From Bacteroidales bacterium UBA5266 (GTDB lineage Bacteria; Bacteroidota; Bacteroidia; Bacteroidales; WCHB1-69), in NCBI GenBank assembly GCA_002411545.1, contig DHTG01000093.1:17208-50205 (forward strand): a DNA stretch of 32,998 nucleotides, read 5' to 3'. Shown here piece by piece: positions 24,691 through 32,914 of this stretch (position 1 is the stretch's first letter; every line of letters begins with the position of its first letter). A program made the translations under genes and the position numbers. Below the pieces are notes generated by a model. It searched no databases. It was not told the origin of the DNA and saw only the letters and a program-made list of their open reading frames with translations.

Positions 24691-26289
24691 TTATCTTCTG
24701 CGGGTATTACCTCCTCCACCACTACTGCTGCTGCCTGTTGAGCGTGAACTTCCACTGGATGAAGGCGAACGATAGGATCCTGAACTTGTACCCGTGTTTC
24801 TACTGGGGGAAGGAGAACTATAAGAGCCCGAACTCGAATTTGTATTCCTACTTGGACGGGGTGATTGGTATGTGTTTGTATTGGTATTGTTGCTTGGTCT
24901 GGAATTGTAGGAATTATTACGTGTAGGAGTAGAAGGTTTGGATGTCGGATTATCTCTTGATGGTGAAGTCGAAGCCGGAGGAGTAGTATTTTGTTGTGGT
25001 CGAGCTTGATTTCGGGTATTGGTATTTGTGGGCTGAGGAGTACTTCTTTGTGGTTCCGAATAGTTATTGTTTGAAGGAGTGTTTCCCGGATTAGTTGCCG
25101 CAGGTGTATTTCGATTAGTAGGAGTAGTGGGAGAGGAAGGTCTAGTGGGAACATTTGTATTGTTAGAAGGACGCTCTACTTCATTTCTTTGACGTGTATC
25201 TACATTGGTGTTGGGAGTGGTTCTATTATCCTCATTCGTAGGCCTTACTGTACCAGGAACTCCGGGTGTGTTTTCATTGGTTCGGACTGTATTAGTCGGA
25301 TTAACACGGGTATTTGTTTCGTTGGTTTTTGGAGCTGTTCTAGTGGTTTGTGTAGGATTCGTACTTACATCGGAGCGGGTGGGATTATTAATAGGAGCGG
25401 CTGTTGTACCTCCACGGTAACTTCCACTGCTGCGTATGGCTTGTTCGTAGCGATCGCCAAAAGTTTGTTGCGTTTCACGGGTACTTAAGGTTTTGTTTTT
25501 CGGATCATCGTTGTTGCTTGGAGTGCGGGTGCCGTTTCTATTGGCAGTAGCATTTACGCCTCCTTGTATAGAGCCTCTGTGACCGTAAGAATAGGAACGG
25601 TTGTTGTCGTAGCTGTTGTAATAGTAATAATCCGATTTATGGGGTTTGTGATGCCCATTATTGTGATGGGGTTTATAGTAACCATAATGATGATCGTGGT
25701 GATGATGATAATAAGGGTTATAGTAAGGATTGTAATAAGGATCATAGCCCCAGTGATAATAAAACCCGTAATGGTAATAACGAGGATAGTAATAATACGG
25801 TCGGTAATAGGGATAATCCCACCAGAAATTATAGCCCATATATACACTTACACCCCAATGTGAGGGATTATAGCTATACCAATACATATTGGTGTAGTAA
25901 GGATCGTAATAACCCCAATAGGAAGGTGAGCCGTAAAAACGACGCAAACGGGCGGCGTAGGCATAATCATAATAATCGTCTTGATCAAAATAATAATTAT
26001 TGGTAATATAGGTATTGCCATCTTCCGTATAGGTTTCCGAATAGTTTTGGTTATTATCGGTATATCCATTATTATCCTCTTGATAATAGGATTCATCCTG
26101 ATTATTGGGTTGTTGTTCTTGTTGTTGTTGATTTTCTTGTTGTTGAATAGCATTTTGCTTTTGACGGGCGGCTAATTCTTTTTGCCTTTGAGCGGCGGTA
26201 TAATATCCGTCATCAACAAGTGTGGAAGTGCTTGTACACGAAAAGAAAAATATACTTGCCAGTAAGCTTGTCATATATATTTTTTTCAT
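24691..26289 (-). CDS. Tyr/His-rich low-complexity lipoprotein, function unknown
   Basis: This roughly 532-residue predicted lipoprotein has a signal sequence ending in the lipobox-like FFFSC. Four compositional zones follow: a Gln-rich segment (about 35-65); a Tyr/Trp/Asp/Asn-rich segment with repeated YDPYYNPYY-like motifs and a His cluster (HHHHDHHYGYY) at about 95-230; an Asn/Thr/Pro-rich disordered stretch (about 235-450); and a Ser/Gly-rich tail ending in RRR. I do not recognise a folded domain. Similar Tyr-rich proteins occur across Bacteroidetes, without known function. The start is the ATG at 26289, because an AAGGAGG motif lies 8 nt upstream; a GTG at 26292 is possible. The strongly biased composition explains long chance frames on both strands. 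Confidence 0.8.
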   Translation of the reverse strand: MKKIYMTSLLASIFFFSCTSTSTLVDDGYYTAAQRQKELAARQKQNAIQQQENQQQQEQQPNNQDESYYQEDNNGYTDNNQNYSETYTEDGNTYITNNYYFDQDDYYDYAYAARLRRFYGSPSYWGYYDPYYTNMYWYSYNPSHWGVSVYMGYNFWWDYPYYRPYYYYPRYYHYGFYYHWGYDPYYNPYYNPYYHHHHDHHYGYYKPHHNNGHHKPHKSDYYYYNSYDNNRSYSYGHRGSIQGGVNATANRNGTRTPSNNDDPKNKTLSTRETQQTFGDRYEQAIRSSGSYRGGTTAAPINNPTRSDVSTNPTQTTRTAPKTNETNTRVNPTNTVRTNENTPGVPGTVRPTNEDNRTTPNTNVDTRQRNEVERPSNNTNVPTRPSSPTTPTNRNTPAATNPGNTPSNNNYSEPQRSTPQPTNTNTRNQARPQQNTTPPASTSPSRDNPTSKPSTPTRNNSYNSRPSNNTNTNTYQSPRPSRNTNSSSGSYSSPSPSRNTGTSSGSYRSPSSSGSSRSTGSSSSGGGGNTRRR

Positions 26290-26297
26290 CACTTGGT

Positions 26298-26304
26298 CCT
26301 CCTT
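26298..26304 (-). promoter_or_regulatory. Strong Shine-Dalgarno site of the Tyr-rich lipoprotein
   Basis: AAGGAGG on the minus strand lies 8 nt before the ATG at 26289. A full SD is uncommon in Bacteroidetes and not obvious before most other genes here; it decides the start codon. Confidence 0.75.
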
Positions 26305-26327
26305 ATTTTTTATATTGTTATTTTTTA

Positions 26328-26359
26328 TACTTTTGCACGATTTTTATGGTGCAAAAATA
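26328..26359. promoter_or_regulatory. Overlapping, opposed -7 elements for proS and the lipoprotein gene
   Basis: TACTTTTG (26328-26335, plus) and TATTTTTG (26359-26352, minus) both match TAnnTTTG. They form an inverted repeat TTTTGCAC-N10-GTGCAAAA (26331-26338 and 26349-26356). The two predicted start sites fall within about 10 bp of each other, so the two promoters would compete for the same DNA. Confidence 0.5.
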
Positions 26360-26399
26360 TACATTTTAATAACATAGTTTCAAAAATCATACCAAAAAA

Positions 26400-27875
26400 A
26401 TGGGAGAACAATTAACATCGAGAGCAGAAAACTATTCGCAATGGTATAACGAGTTAGTTATCAAATCAGGATTGGCAGAGAATTCAGCAGTCAGAGGGTG
26501 TATGGTCATCAAACCTTACGGGTATACCCTGTGGGAGAACATGCGCGACATATTAGATAGAATGTTTAAAGATAGCGGACACGTAAATGCTTATTTTCCA
26601 CTGTTTATTCCCAAATCATATTTAAGTCGTGAGGCAAGTCATGTGGAAGGTTTTGCCAAAGAATGTGCCGTTGTTACTCATTATCGTTTGAAACAAAATC
26701 CGGATGGCGAAGGTATTATTGTAGATCCCGATTCTAAATTGGAAGAAGAGCTCATTATTCGACCGACTTCTGAAACTATTATTTGGAGTACCTATAAAAA
26801 TTGGATACAATCATACCGTGATCTTCCCATTTTAATCAATCAGTGGGCCAATGTGGTGCGATGGGAAATGCGTACGCGCTTGTTTTTACGGACGGCCGAG
26901 TTTTTGTGGCAGGAAGGACATACCGCTCATCAATCGGAACAAGAGGCTATTGAAGAAGCTGAACGCATGGTACATATCTACGCCGATTTTGTGGAGAATT
27001 ATATGGGTGTGCCTGTTGTCATTGGCGTTAAGTCGCCGGCCGAACGTTTTGCCGGAGCCGTAAATACCTATTGCATTGAAGCTTTGATGCAAGATGGCAA
27101 AGCCTTACAGGCCGGAACGACGCATTTCTTAGGCCAAAATTTTGCCAAAGCTTTTGATGTACAGTTTTTGAATAAAAATAACACATTGGAATATGTTTGG
27201 GCAACCTCGTGGGGCGTTTCTACCCGTTTAATCGGTGCTTTGATAATGGCGCATTCCGATGATAAAGGTTTGGTGTTGCCTCCTAAAATTGCTCCTATCC
27301 AAGTGGTTATAATTCCTATTTACCGTAATGACGAGCAATTGGCTAAGGTGAACCAAGTGGCTTTTTCTATCGAAAAAGCACTAAAAGCACGAAACATCAG
27401 TGTGAAATACGATAACAGGGATGAATATCGCTCCGGATGGAAATTCAATGAATATGAAATGAAAGGCGTCCCGGTGAGAATTACCGTCGGTGCCCGCGAT
27501 TTGGAGAATAATCAAGTGGAACTTTTCCGCCGCGACACATTGGAAAAGAATCTTGTTGATTGCAATACCGTTGTTGCTGAGGCGGAAGCTTTGTTAGAAG
27601 ATATTCACAAAAGTATTTTTAACAAAGCCCTTGCTTTCAGGGAACAAAATATCACCAAGGTGGATAGCTGGGAGGAATTTGTAGATGTGATTGAAAACAA
27701 AGGAGGATTTGTTTCCGCCCATTGGGACGGTACCGCCGAAACAGAGGAAGCCATCAAAGAAAAAACAAAGGCAACCATACGTTGTATCCCTCTTAACAAT
27801 CCCCAAGAAGAAGGAAAATGTGTTTATTCGGGAAAAGCCTCCAAAGAAAGGGTGTTGTTTGCGAGGGCATATTAA
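26400..27875 (+). CDS. proS: Prolyl-tRNA synthetase, eukaryote/archaeal-like type
   Basis: This 491-residue class II synthetase charges tRNA-Pro. Motif 1 region [16 protein letters not shown], motif 2 [20 protein letters not shown] and [13 protein letters not shown] [13 protein letters not shown], and motif 3 [15 protein letters not shown] are visible. The anticodon-binding domain starts near residue 295 ([15 protein letters not shown]). The chain has no room for the INS editing domain found in E. coli-type ProRS, and it ends in ...ARAY, the C-terminal Tyr typical of the archaeal/eukaryotic form. Editing of Ala-tRNA-Pro would need a separate deacylase; one is encoded at 31036-31530. The stop codon abuts the convergent CDF gene. 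Confidence 0.95.
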   Translation: MGEQLTSRAENYSQWYNELVIKSGLAENSAVRGCMVIKPYGYTLWENMRDILDRMFKDSGHVNAYFPLFIPKSYLSREASHVEGFAKECAVVTHYRLKQNPDGEGIIVDPDSKLEEELIIRPTSETIIWSTYKNWIQSYRDLPILINQWANVVRWEMRTRLFLRTAEFLWQEGHTAHQSEQEAIEEAERMVHIYADFVENYMGVPVVIGVKSPAERFAGAVNTYCIEALMQDGKALQAGTTHFLGQNFAKAFDVQFLNKNNTLEYVWATSWGVSTRLIGALIMAHSDDKGLVLPPKIAPIQVVIIPIYRNDEQLAKVNQVAFSIEKALKARNISVKYDNRDEYRSGWKFNEYEMKGVPVRITVGARDLENNQVELFRRDTLEKNLVDCNTVVAEAEALLEDIHKSIFNKALAFREQNITKVDSWEEFVDVIENKGGFVSAHWDGTAETEEAIKEKTKATIRCIPLNNPQEEGKCVYSGKASKERVLFARAY

Positions 27876-28727
27876 TTATTTCGGTTCCACATGTGTTATA
27901 ACCGAAAGGTTATCAAACGATTTGCAAAGTTCATCTTCAATATAATCGCAATATTGGTGGGCTTCGCCTACCGATTGTTCCTTGGGTATTTCAATGTGAA
28001 GATCAAGAAATTTATAATTGCCGGCCGTACGGGTTCTTAAGTCATGATAGTGAACCCCCATTTCATTAAGTTTTTCAACCAGAGCGCATTCTTCTTCCTT
28101 GCTCCAACAGGTATCCATAAGCGGTGTAAATGCTTTTTTTAATAGCCTAAATGATTCGTATACTATCATCAAAGCAACCAATATGGCTACAATAGGGTCC
28201 AACCAAGTGATGCCTGTGAAATAAATAAGTGCCAATCCGACGGCTACTCCTAACGAAGTATACACATCGGTTTTAAGATGGAGTGCATCAGCTTCGAGTG
28301 CAATGGAGTTTGTTTGTTTGGCTACTTTGTAGAGCTTATGCGATACTAAGAAATTTACCACTGCCGAAACTAACATGACGATAGCTCCAATACCAATCAC
28401 TTCCAGTTTTCCGCCATCTCCTGACAGTTTCTTTATCGCTTCGATAATGATAAGAGCTGCTGCAATAAAAATCAAAAGTGCTTCAATGACCCCCGATATG
28501 TTTTCAATTTTACCGTGTCCGTAGGGATGTCCCTTGTCGGGAGGATTGTCGGAAAGTTTAACGGAAACATAAGCAATCACAGCCGCTATCAAATCCATAC
28601 CTGAATGTATGGCTTCAGATAGTATACTGACAGAACCGCTGATAATACCTACCGTTAATTTCATTATAATTAATAAGGTATTAGAAGCTATAGATAAACG
28701 GGCGACTTTTACTTTAAGGGTTTTCAT
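27876..28727 (-). CDS. Cation diffusion facilitator (CDF) transporter
   Basis: This 283-residue inner-membrane antiporter has six predicted transmembrane helices (about residues 10-205) and a C-terminal cytoplasmic metallochaperone-like domain (about 210-283, YKFLDLHIEIPKEQSVGEAH). The transport site is HxxxD in TM2 (AIHSGMDLIAA) and HxxxD in TM5 (LHLKTDVYTS), the pattern of zinc-type transporters; the loop DKGHPYGHGKIE is typical of the family. It exports Zn(II) or a similar divalent ion using protons; the ion is inferred. Its stop codon is directly adjacent (0 bp) to that of proS. The gene lies 64 bp downstream of pirin. Confidence 0.93.
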   Translation of the reverse strand: MKTLKVKVARLSIASNTLLIIMKLTVGIISGSVSILSEAIHSGMDLIAAVIAYVSVKLSDNPPDKGHPYGHGKIENISGVIEALLIFIAAALIIIEAIKKLSGDGGKLEVIGIGAIVMLVSAVVNFLVSHKLYKVAKQTNSIALEADALHLKTDVYTSLGVAVGLALIYFTGITWLDPIVAILVALMIVYESFRLLKKAFTPLMDTCWSKEEECALVEKLNEMGVHYHDLRTRTAGNYKFLDLHIEIPKEQSVGEAHQYCDYIEDELCKSFDNLSVITHVEPK

Positions 28728-28791
28728 GAAGTGTTGAATAATTATTTGGTATAGAGAAAATAAAAAGATTCTTATTGTTGTTTATCTAAAA

Positions 28792-29676
28792 CTACTCATT
28801 CAACGGTTTATTGTGTTTGATAAACGTATTATTATCGATTTCTCTAAAAGCTTCGTTGAGTTCTTCTTGGGTATTCATCACAATAGGACCTCCCCAGGCT
28901 ATGTTCTCTTTCAAAGGTTTGGCTGCTAAAAGCAAAAAACGAGCTCCTGTATTTCCGGATTTCACGATTACTTCGTCATTGACGGCTTCATGGGAGGACA
29001 CCCTGCTCATCAAGATAGCGCAAGCTTTGTCTTCAAATATTTCCAAAGACGGGTCACTGGCCAAATTACCTTCCAACAAATACAAAAATAAGGTGTGATT
29101 ATTAGGAGTTTCGTTATACCTCCATAGGCTGTCGGAGGCTAAGTCTACGTCCAGGTATTGCACATCCACATATTTTCCTTTAAACGCCCCATCTTGATTT
29201 TTGTACTTGCCTGCTAACACCCTGACTGTGGCGTTTTTATCTTGAATTACGGCAATCTTTTCGGGGGTGATATCACGATAGGTCGGTGTTGTCATTTTGT
29301 GTTTTTGTGGAAGATTAATCCATAGCTGACAGCCTAACATTCGAGGAGAAGCTTTAGGCATTTCTTGGTGAATGATGCCCGAACCGGCTGTCATCCATTG
29401 ACATTGAAGGTCAGCAATTACTCCTTTATTTCCTAAGCTGTCGCCGTGTTCTATATTTCCTTCTAGTAAATAAGTTACGGTTTCAATGCCACGGTGTGGA
29501 TGCCATGGAAATCCTTTGATGTAATCTTCAGGACGGGTCGAATCAAAACCGTCTAACATCAAAAAAGGATCGAAATCTGTAGTATTACGTATGCCCAACA
29601 CTCTGCGTAAATGTACGCCGGCACCATCAATGGCCGGCTTTCCTCTTACAATTTGACTGGATATTCTTTTGCACAT
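28792..29676 (-). CDS. Pirin-family protein
   Basis: This 294-residue bicupin has the metal site in the N-terminal cupin: WHPHRGIETVTYLLEG (HxH) and GSGIIHQEMPK (His and Glu). This is the standard four-ligand Fe site. The N-terminal start (GAGVHLRRVLGIRNTTDFDP) and the C-terminal pirin_C domain (about 175-280) are complete. Bacterial pirins bind Fe(II), and some have quercetinase activity or interact with metabolic enzymes; the role here is unknown. It lies 123 bp downstream of the M16 protease with a candidate promoter between them, so it may be a separate unit. Confidence 0.94.
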   Translation of the reverse strand: MCKRISSQIVRGKPAIDGAGVHLRRVLGIRNTTDFDPFLMLDGFDSTRPEDYIKGFPWHPHRGIETVTYLLEGNIEHGDSLGNKGVIADLQCQWMTAGSGIIHQEMPKASPRMLGCQLWINLPQKHKMTTPTYRDITPEKIAVIQDKNATVRVLAGKYKNQDGAFKGKYVDVQYLDVDLASDSLWRYNETPNNHTLFLYLLEGNLASDPSLEIFEDKACAILMSRVSSHEAVNDEVIVKSGNTGARFLLLAAKPLKENIAWGGPIVMNTQEELNEAFREIDNNTFIKHNKPLNE

Positions 29677-29732
29677 AGGGATATTGTAGTATGGTATTTG
29701 AAATTTGAAAAGTGATTATAATGTGATTCGCT

Positions 29733-29740
29733 CAAAAATA
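29733..29740 (-). promoter_or_regulatory. Candidate -7 element of the pirin gene
   Basis: TATTTTTG on the minus strand matches TAnnTTTG and lies 56 bp before the pirin ATG, within the gap that follows the M16 gene. No -33 element was identified. Confidence 0.4.
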
Positions 29741-29799
29741 GTACCAAATAAATACGGATAAAGGTGGCGTGATGAATGGTAAATAGATGTAAATAAAGT

Positions 29800-31032
29800 T
29801 TATTTTTTTAGAATCAGCGTACTTAATGAATTTGTATTGAAAATCTCCTGAGCTGTTTCCAATAAGTCGATTGCACTTATAGATTCAATTCTTTTGATGA
29901 TTTGGTCGATGGTTTCTACTTCTTTATATAACAAATGATTCTTACCGATCGAAAGCATCTCGGTTAGGTTCGATTCAAAACTGATGCAGGTTTGACCGAT
30001 GAGTTGGAGATGGGCCCGGTGTAATTGCAAAGTGCCGAGTTTTTGGGTTTGGAGTTTGTGCATTTCCTTATGGACGAGCTCCATGATTCTTTCAATATTT
30101 TTGACATCCGAAGCGGCATATACGGAAAACAATCCGGCATCGCTCAAGGCAGCATATGAAGATTCAATGCTGTAAACATAACCGTTCTTTTCTCTGATAG
30201 CCAGATTTAAACGACTGTTTAATCCCGGGCCTCCCAAGAGGTTGTTTAACAATATAGCACTTTGATTTTTCTTTTCATCGTAATGAGGGAGTGCTCGACC
30301 TATCATGGCATGGGCTTGAAGTCCGTGGATTTTTTTTGTCATGGTTTGCACGGTATACCCCGTGAAGGCTTGTCGTTGATATTTACGTCGGTTTTCGGGA
30401 ATAATGCCCGCATATTTTTCGGCCCAGGCAATGCACTTTTTAAAACTTACATCACCCACAACGGCAATGACCATCTGATCGCTGTTATAAGTGCGTTCTA
30501 TGAATTCGACAATCTTCTTTTTGGTAAATGATTTTACACTTTTTTTAGTTCCTAAAATATTAGTTCCTAAAGAATGTCCGTCGAAAATTAGGTTTTCGAA
30601 TTCATCGAAAATGGCTTCCGAAGGATTGTCTTGATATGACTTGATTTCTTCTATTACCACATCCTTTTCAGTTTCAATATCTTTGGAATGAAAAGTGGAG
30701 TTAAATACAATATCGCTTAGCAATTCCAGGGCTCTTCCAAGATACGAATTTAATACCGAAGCATAAAAAAAGGTTTCTTCTTTGGTGGTATATGCATTCA
30801 AATCGCCGCCTACGTTTTCGAGGTAAGATAACACTTGATAGGTGTTGCGTTTTTTTGTGCCTTTAAAAATGATGTGTTCAATAAAATGAGCTATGCCGTT
30901 TTCATCCATCCTTTCATCGCGTGTGCCGGTATGTACTACAAGTCCTACATGACAAATAGGAGAGGATACTTGTTTGTGAATAAGTCGAATGCCATTAGAT
31001 AGCCTGTGGTAATGATAGCTTTCTTTTTCCAT
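29800..31032 (-). CDS. M16-family zinc metallopeptidase
   Basis: This 410-residue single-chain M16 peptidase has the inverted zinc motif HFIEH at residues 49-53 and the third ligand Glu129 in KDVVIEEIKSYQ, exactly at the expected distance. It has one active M16 domain plus the inactive C-terminal half with the usual Arg/Tyr loop (REKNGYVYSIESSYAA). Relatives include the YmxG/PqqL-type processing peptidases. No signal peptide is seen, so it is probably cytoplasmic. It starts 3 bp after the deacylase stop, in one operon. Confidence 0.93.
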   Translation of the reverse strand: MEKESYHYHRLSNGIRLIHKQVSSPICHVGLVVHTGTRDERMDENGIAHFIEHIIFKGTKKRNTYQVLSYLENVGGDLNAYTTKEETFFYASVLNSYLGRALELLSDIVFNSTFHSKDIETEKDVVIEEIKSYQDNPSEAIFDEFENLIFDGHSLGTNILGTKKSVKSFTKKKIVEFIERTYNSDQMVIAVVGDVSFKKCIAWAEKYAGIIPENRRKYQRQAFTGYTVQTMTKKIHGLQAHAMIGRALPHYDEKKNQSAILLNNLLGGPGLNSRLNLAIREKNGYVYSIESSYAALSDAGLFSVYAASDVKNIERIMELVHKEMHKLQTQKLGTLQLHRAHLQLIGQTCISFESNLTEMLSIGKNHLLYKEVETIDQIIKRIESISAIDLLETAQEIFNTNSLSTLILKK

Positions 31033-31035
31033 GGT

Positions 31036-31530
31036 TTAATATAGGTTAATCCATTCATAGGTGTTGCCGCAATAATCCAAGAAAGAAATAAAATTGTCGG
31101 TGCTAATCAACAGAGAAGCCGTATTGATGCAGGGATGGAAACTCAATCGTTTTTCATGGCGGAGGGTTTCGTCGATAAATACATGTACGTGTTTATCCGT
31201 GTCGTTGATCAGTCCGAAGGGAGTAACCGAGCCGGGAGTAAGCCCCAGGTAGGTGTGTAAGCGTTGTTCCGAAGCAAAGCTCAGTTTCCCCTGGTGCAAT
31301 TGCTTCTCGATGGAATGTATGTCCATGTTTTGGTCGCAATCAAGGATAACCAGAAAATGTTTGTTTCCTTTGTGGTTTCTGAAAAACAAATTCTTACAAT
31401 GCTTGGCATCGTGTCCTTCCCAATATTTTTTTGCAACAGGTATGGTAGGAGCCGGTGGATGCGCTATATATTGAAAGGAAATGCTTAGCTTTTCTAACAG
31501 AGCATATAATCTTGGATCGCCATTCATCAT
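31036..31530 (-). CDS. YbaK/ProXp-ala-type aminoacyl-tRNA deacylase
   Basis: This roughly 164-residue protein is a trans-editing deacylase of the ProXp-ala (PrdX) group, which hydrolyses Ala-tRNA-Pro. The motifs are IAHPPAPTIPVA, CKNLFFRNHKGNKHFLVILD (the Lys before Asn-Leu-Phe being the conserved substrate-binding residue) and PGSVTPFGLINDTD. I start at the ATG at 31530 (or 31527). A longer frame from 31590 would begin inside the -7 promoter element, and its extra Lys-rich segment is not family-like. It is co-transcribed with the M16 peptidase. The INS-less ProRS at 26400-27875 is its logical partner. Confidence 0.9.
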   Translation of the reverse strand: MMNGDPRLYALLEKLSISFQYIAHPPAPTIPVAKKYWEGHDAKHCKNLFFRNHKGNKHFLVILDCDQNMDIHSIEKQLHQGKLSFASEQRLHTYLGLTPGSVTPFGLINDTDKHVHVFIDETLRHEKRLSFHPCINTASLLISTDNFISFLDYCGNTYEWINLY

Positions 31531-31587
31531 TATTTCTTTTGGTAACGTCTTCTTTTTCTTTATATTTCTTATAATTATATGGGTTTG

Positions 31588-31595
31588 CAAAGATA
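31588..31595 (-). promoter_or_regulatory. Predicted -7 element of the deacylase-M16 operon
   Basis: TATCTTTG followed by C on the minus strand is an exact TAnnTTTG match, 57 bp before the ATG at 31530. It directly follows the terminator of the upstream SDR gene, which fits a new transcription unit starting here. Confidence 0.6.
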
Positions 31596-31597
31596 GT

Positions 31598-31635
31598 AAA
31601 AAATTCCTAAGCCTCTAAGGAAAGCTTAGGAATTT
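31598..31635 (-). terminator. Rho-independent terminator of the SDR gene
   Basis: A perfect 12-bp stem (AAATTCCTAAGC with GCTTAGGAATTT, 11-nt loop 31613-31623) is followed on the minus strand by a T run. It lies about 50 bp after the SDR stop. Confidence 0.85.
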
Positions 31636-31687
31636 GTTTATGTTATAAAAAAACGTAGGGTTATGCTTTAAGTCATGCTGCCACGTT

Positions 31688-32455
31688 TTAGTAGACCGAC
31701 CAAGCACCGTCGGCTACGAGAGCATGACCGTTGACGAACGAGGAATCGTCGCTGGCCAAAAACAAGGCTACTTTGGCAATTTCGATGGGTTCGGCAAAAC
31801 GAGGATTTAATGCAATTCCTGTCATGATGCGATCGTTGACAAGGGGTGTAACTTTACTCATGTCGAGCGACTGACTCATATTGGTGTTGACAGCTCCCGT
31901 GGCGATGGCATTGCAACGTATGCCCGATTTGGAATATAAATAACCAGTGCTCTTGGTTAAACCAATCAAAGCATGTTTGCTGACCGTATATGCCGTTCCG
32001 GCAGCTCCGCCTTTGATACCTGCCACCGAGGCATTGTTTACGATAACTCCTTGGCCTTTGGCAAGAAATACTTTCAAGGCACTGCGCATGGCCTTAAAGG
32101 GTCCTTCGAAGTTTACCTTCATCAACCGCTCCATGGTGCTGTTATCTACTTCGGCAGTAGGTTGAAAACTGTCCATGATACCGGCATTGTTTACCAATAC
32201 GTCTAAGGTGCCGTATGTGTTAACGGCTACTGCTATCATATTTTCAATGTCGGCTTCTATAGCCATATCGGCAAGCAGGGTGGTAACTTCGCCGCCATGG
32301 GCTTTGATTTCTTTTTTAAGTGCGTCTAAGCCTTCCGGGTTGATATCGACAGCAACTACTTTGCTGCCTTCGGCTGCAAACAAAAGGGCGATGGCTTTTC
32401 CCATGCCGGCACCGGCGCCGGTTACAATGCTTACTTTGTTTTCTAACTTTTTCAT
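31688..32455 (-). CDS. Short-chain dehydrogenase/reductase (classical SDR)
   Basis: This 255-residue NAD(P)-dependent oxidoreductase has the Rossmann motif TGAGAGMG (residues 12-19), Asp at the end of beta-2 (VVAVDINPEG, which favours NAD), NNAG near residue 90, the catalytic Ser (NNASVAG) and YTVSK. The C-terminus (SSFVNGHALVADGAWSVY) fits the glucose-dehydrogenase/FabG-like group, where the last residues shape the tetramer. The substrate is not predictable. The gene is monocistronic, with a strong hairpin downstream. No clear promoter motif was found upstream. Confidence 0.93.
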   Translation of the reverse strand: MKKLENKVSIVTGAGAGMGKAIALLFAAEGSKVVAVDINPEGLDALKKEIKAHGGEVTTLLADMAIEADIENMIAVAVNTYGTLDVLVNNAGIMDSFQPTAEVDNSTMERLMKVNFEGPFKAMRSALKVFLAKGQGVIVNNASVAGIKGGAAGTAYTVSKHALIGLTKSTGYLYSKSGIRCNAIATGAVNTNMSQSLDMSKVTPLVNDRIMTGIALNPRFAEPIEIAKVALFLASDDSSFVNGHALVADGAWSVY

Positions 32456-32700
32456 TGTTAATTAATTTTAAGGATGATTAAATAGTTTTTTATGTTTTTT
32501 TAATGTATACATTTATACGTTTATGTTGTCGTAAGTTTGCGGGTGATTTTTCTTTGAAGTTTACATTTTAGTGGTGTTTGATTGAATACCTATTTTATTT
32601 TAAATTGATTTAATTTTATCTGACAATTTTTCCAATTACCCCTAAAAAAACAAGAATCATGCCGAAAAGACAGCTAGTAAATACAAGCATTTTGTAGGGC

Positions 32701-32785
32701 GAGAGCCCCCCTTGAAACACACGTGTTTCGTCACCCAAATACAGCAGTGATTTTCTCAAACAGGCGTGTTTCAAGGGGTGTTCTC
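32701..32785. repeat. MITE-like 85-bp element with 20-bp inverted ends and GGGC flanks
   Basis: The left end (32701-32720, ...CCCCTTGAAACAC) and right end (32766-32785, GTGTTTCAAGGGG...) are inverted repeats identical at 18 of 20 positions, with 13 perfect inner bases. GGGC occurs immediately outside both ends (32697-32700 and 32786-32789), as a target duplication would. The 45-bp middle has no coding capacity. Local hairpins (GGGC-GAGA-GCCC, GAAACAC-AC-GTGTTTC) compete with the long stem. Confidence 0.6.
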
Positions 32786-32879
32786 GGGCGGGTGTGTATG
32801 TTGTTGATATGTATGTTGTTAGAAATATGTTTTTCATCGTAAATATATTGTTAAAACATTGAAAATATATGAATTTGAT

Positions 32880-32914
32880 AAAAGAACCGGTAGGTGAAGG
32901 TAAGCTACTGGTTC
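32880..32914 (-). terminator. Possible minus-strand terminator at the window's right end
   Basis: GAACCGGTAG (32884-32893) and CTACTGGTTC (32905-32914) form a 10-bp hairpin with one imperfect pair and an 11-nt loop. Read on the minus strand it is followed by TTTT. It would serve a minus-strand gene entering from the right; none can be confirmed within the window. Confidence 0.4.

Noticed and set aside
24666-25154. 162-codon frame rich in Leu/Pro/Ile on the minus strand
   Set aside because: It overlaps the low-complexity lipoprotein gene in another frame; biased codon repeats there generate long open frames on both strands.
32690-32800. Retron msr-msd or integron attC-like structure
   Set aside because: No reverse transcriptase or integrase gene is in the window, and the inverted repeat lacks attC core sites. 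A MITE-like element is the simpler reading.
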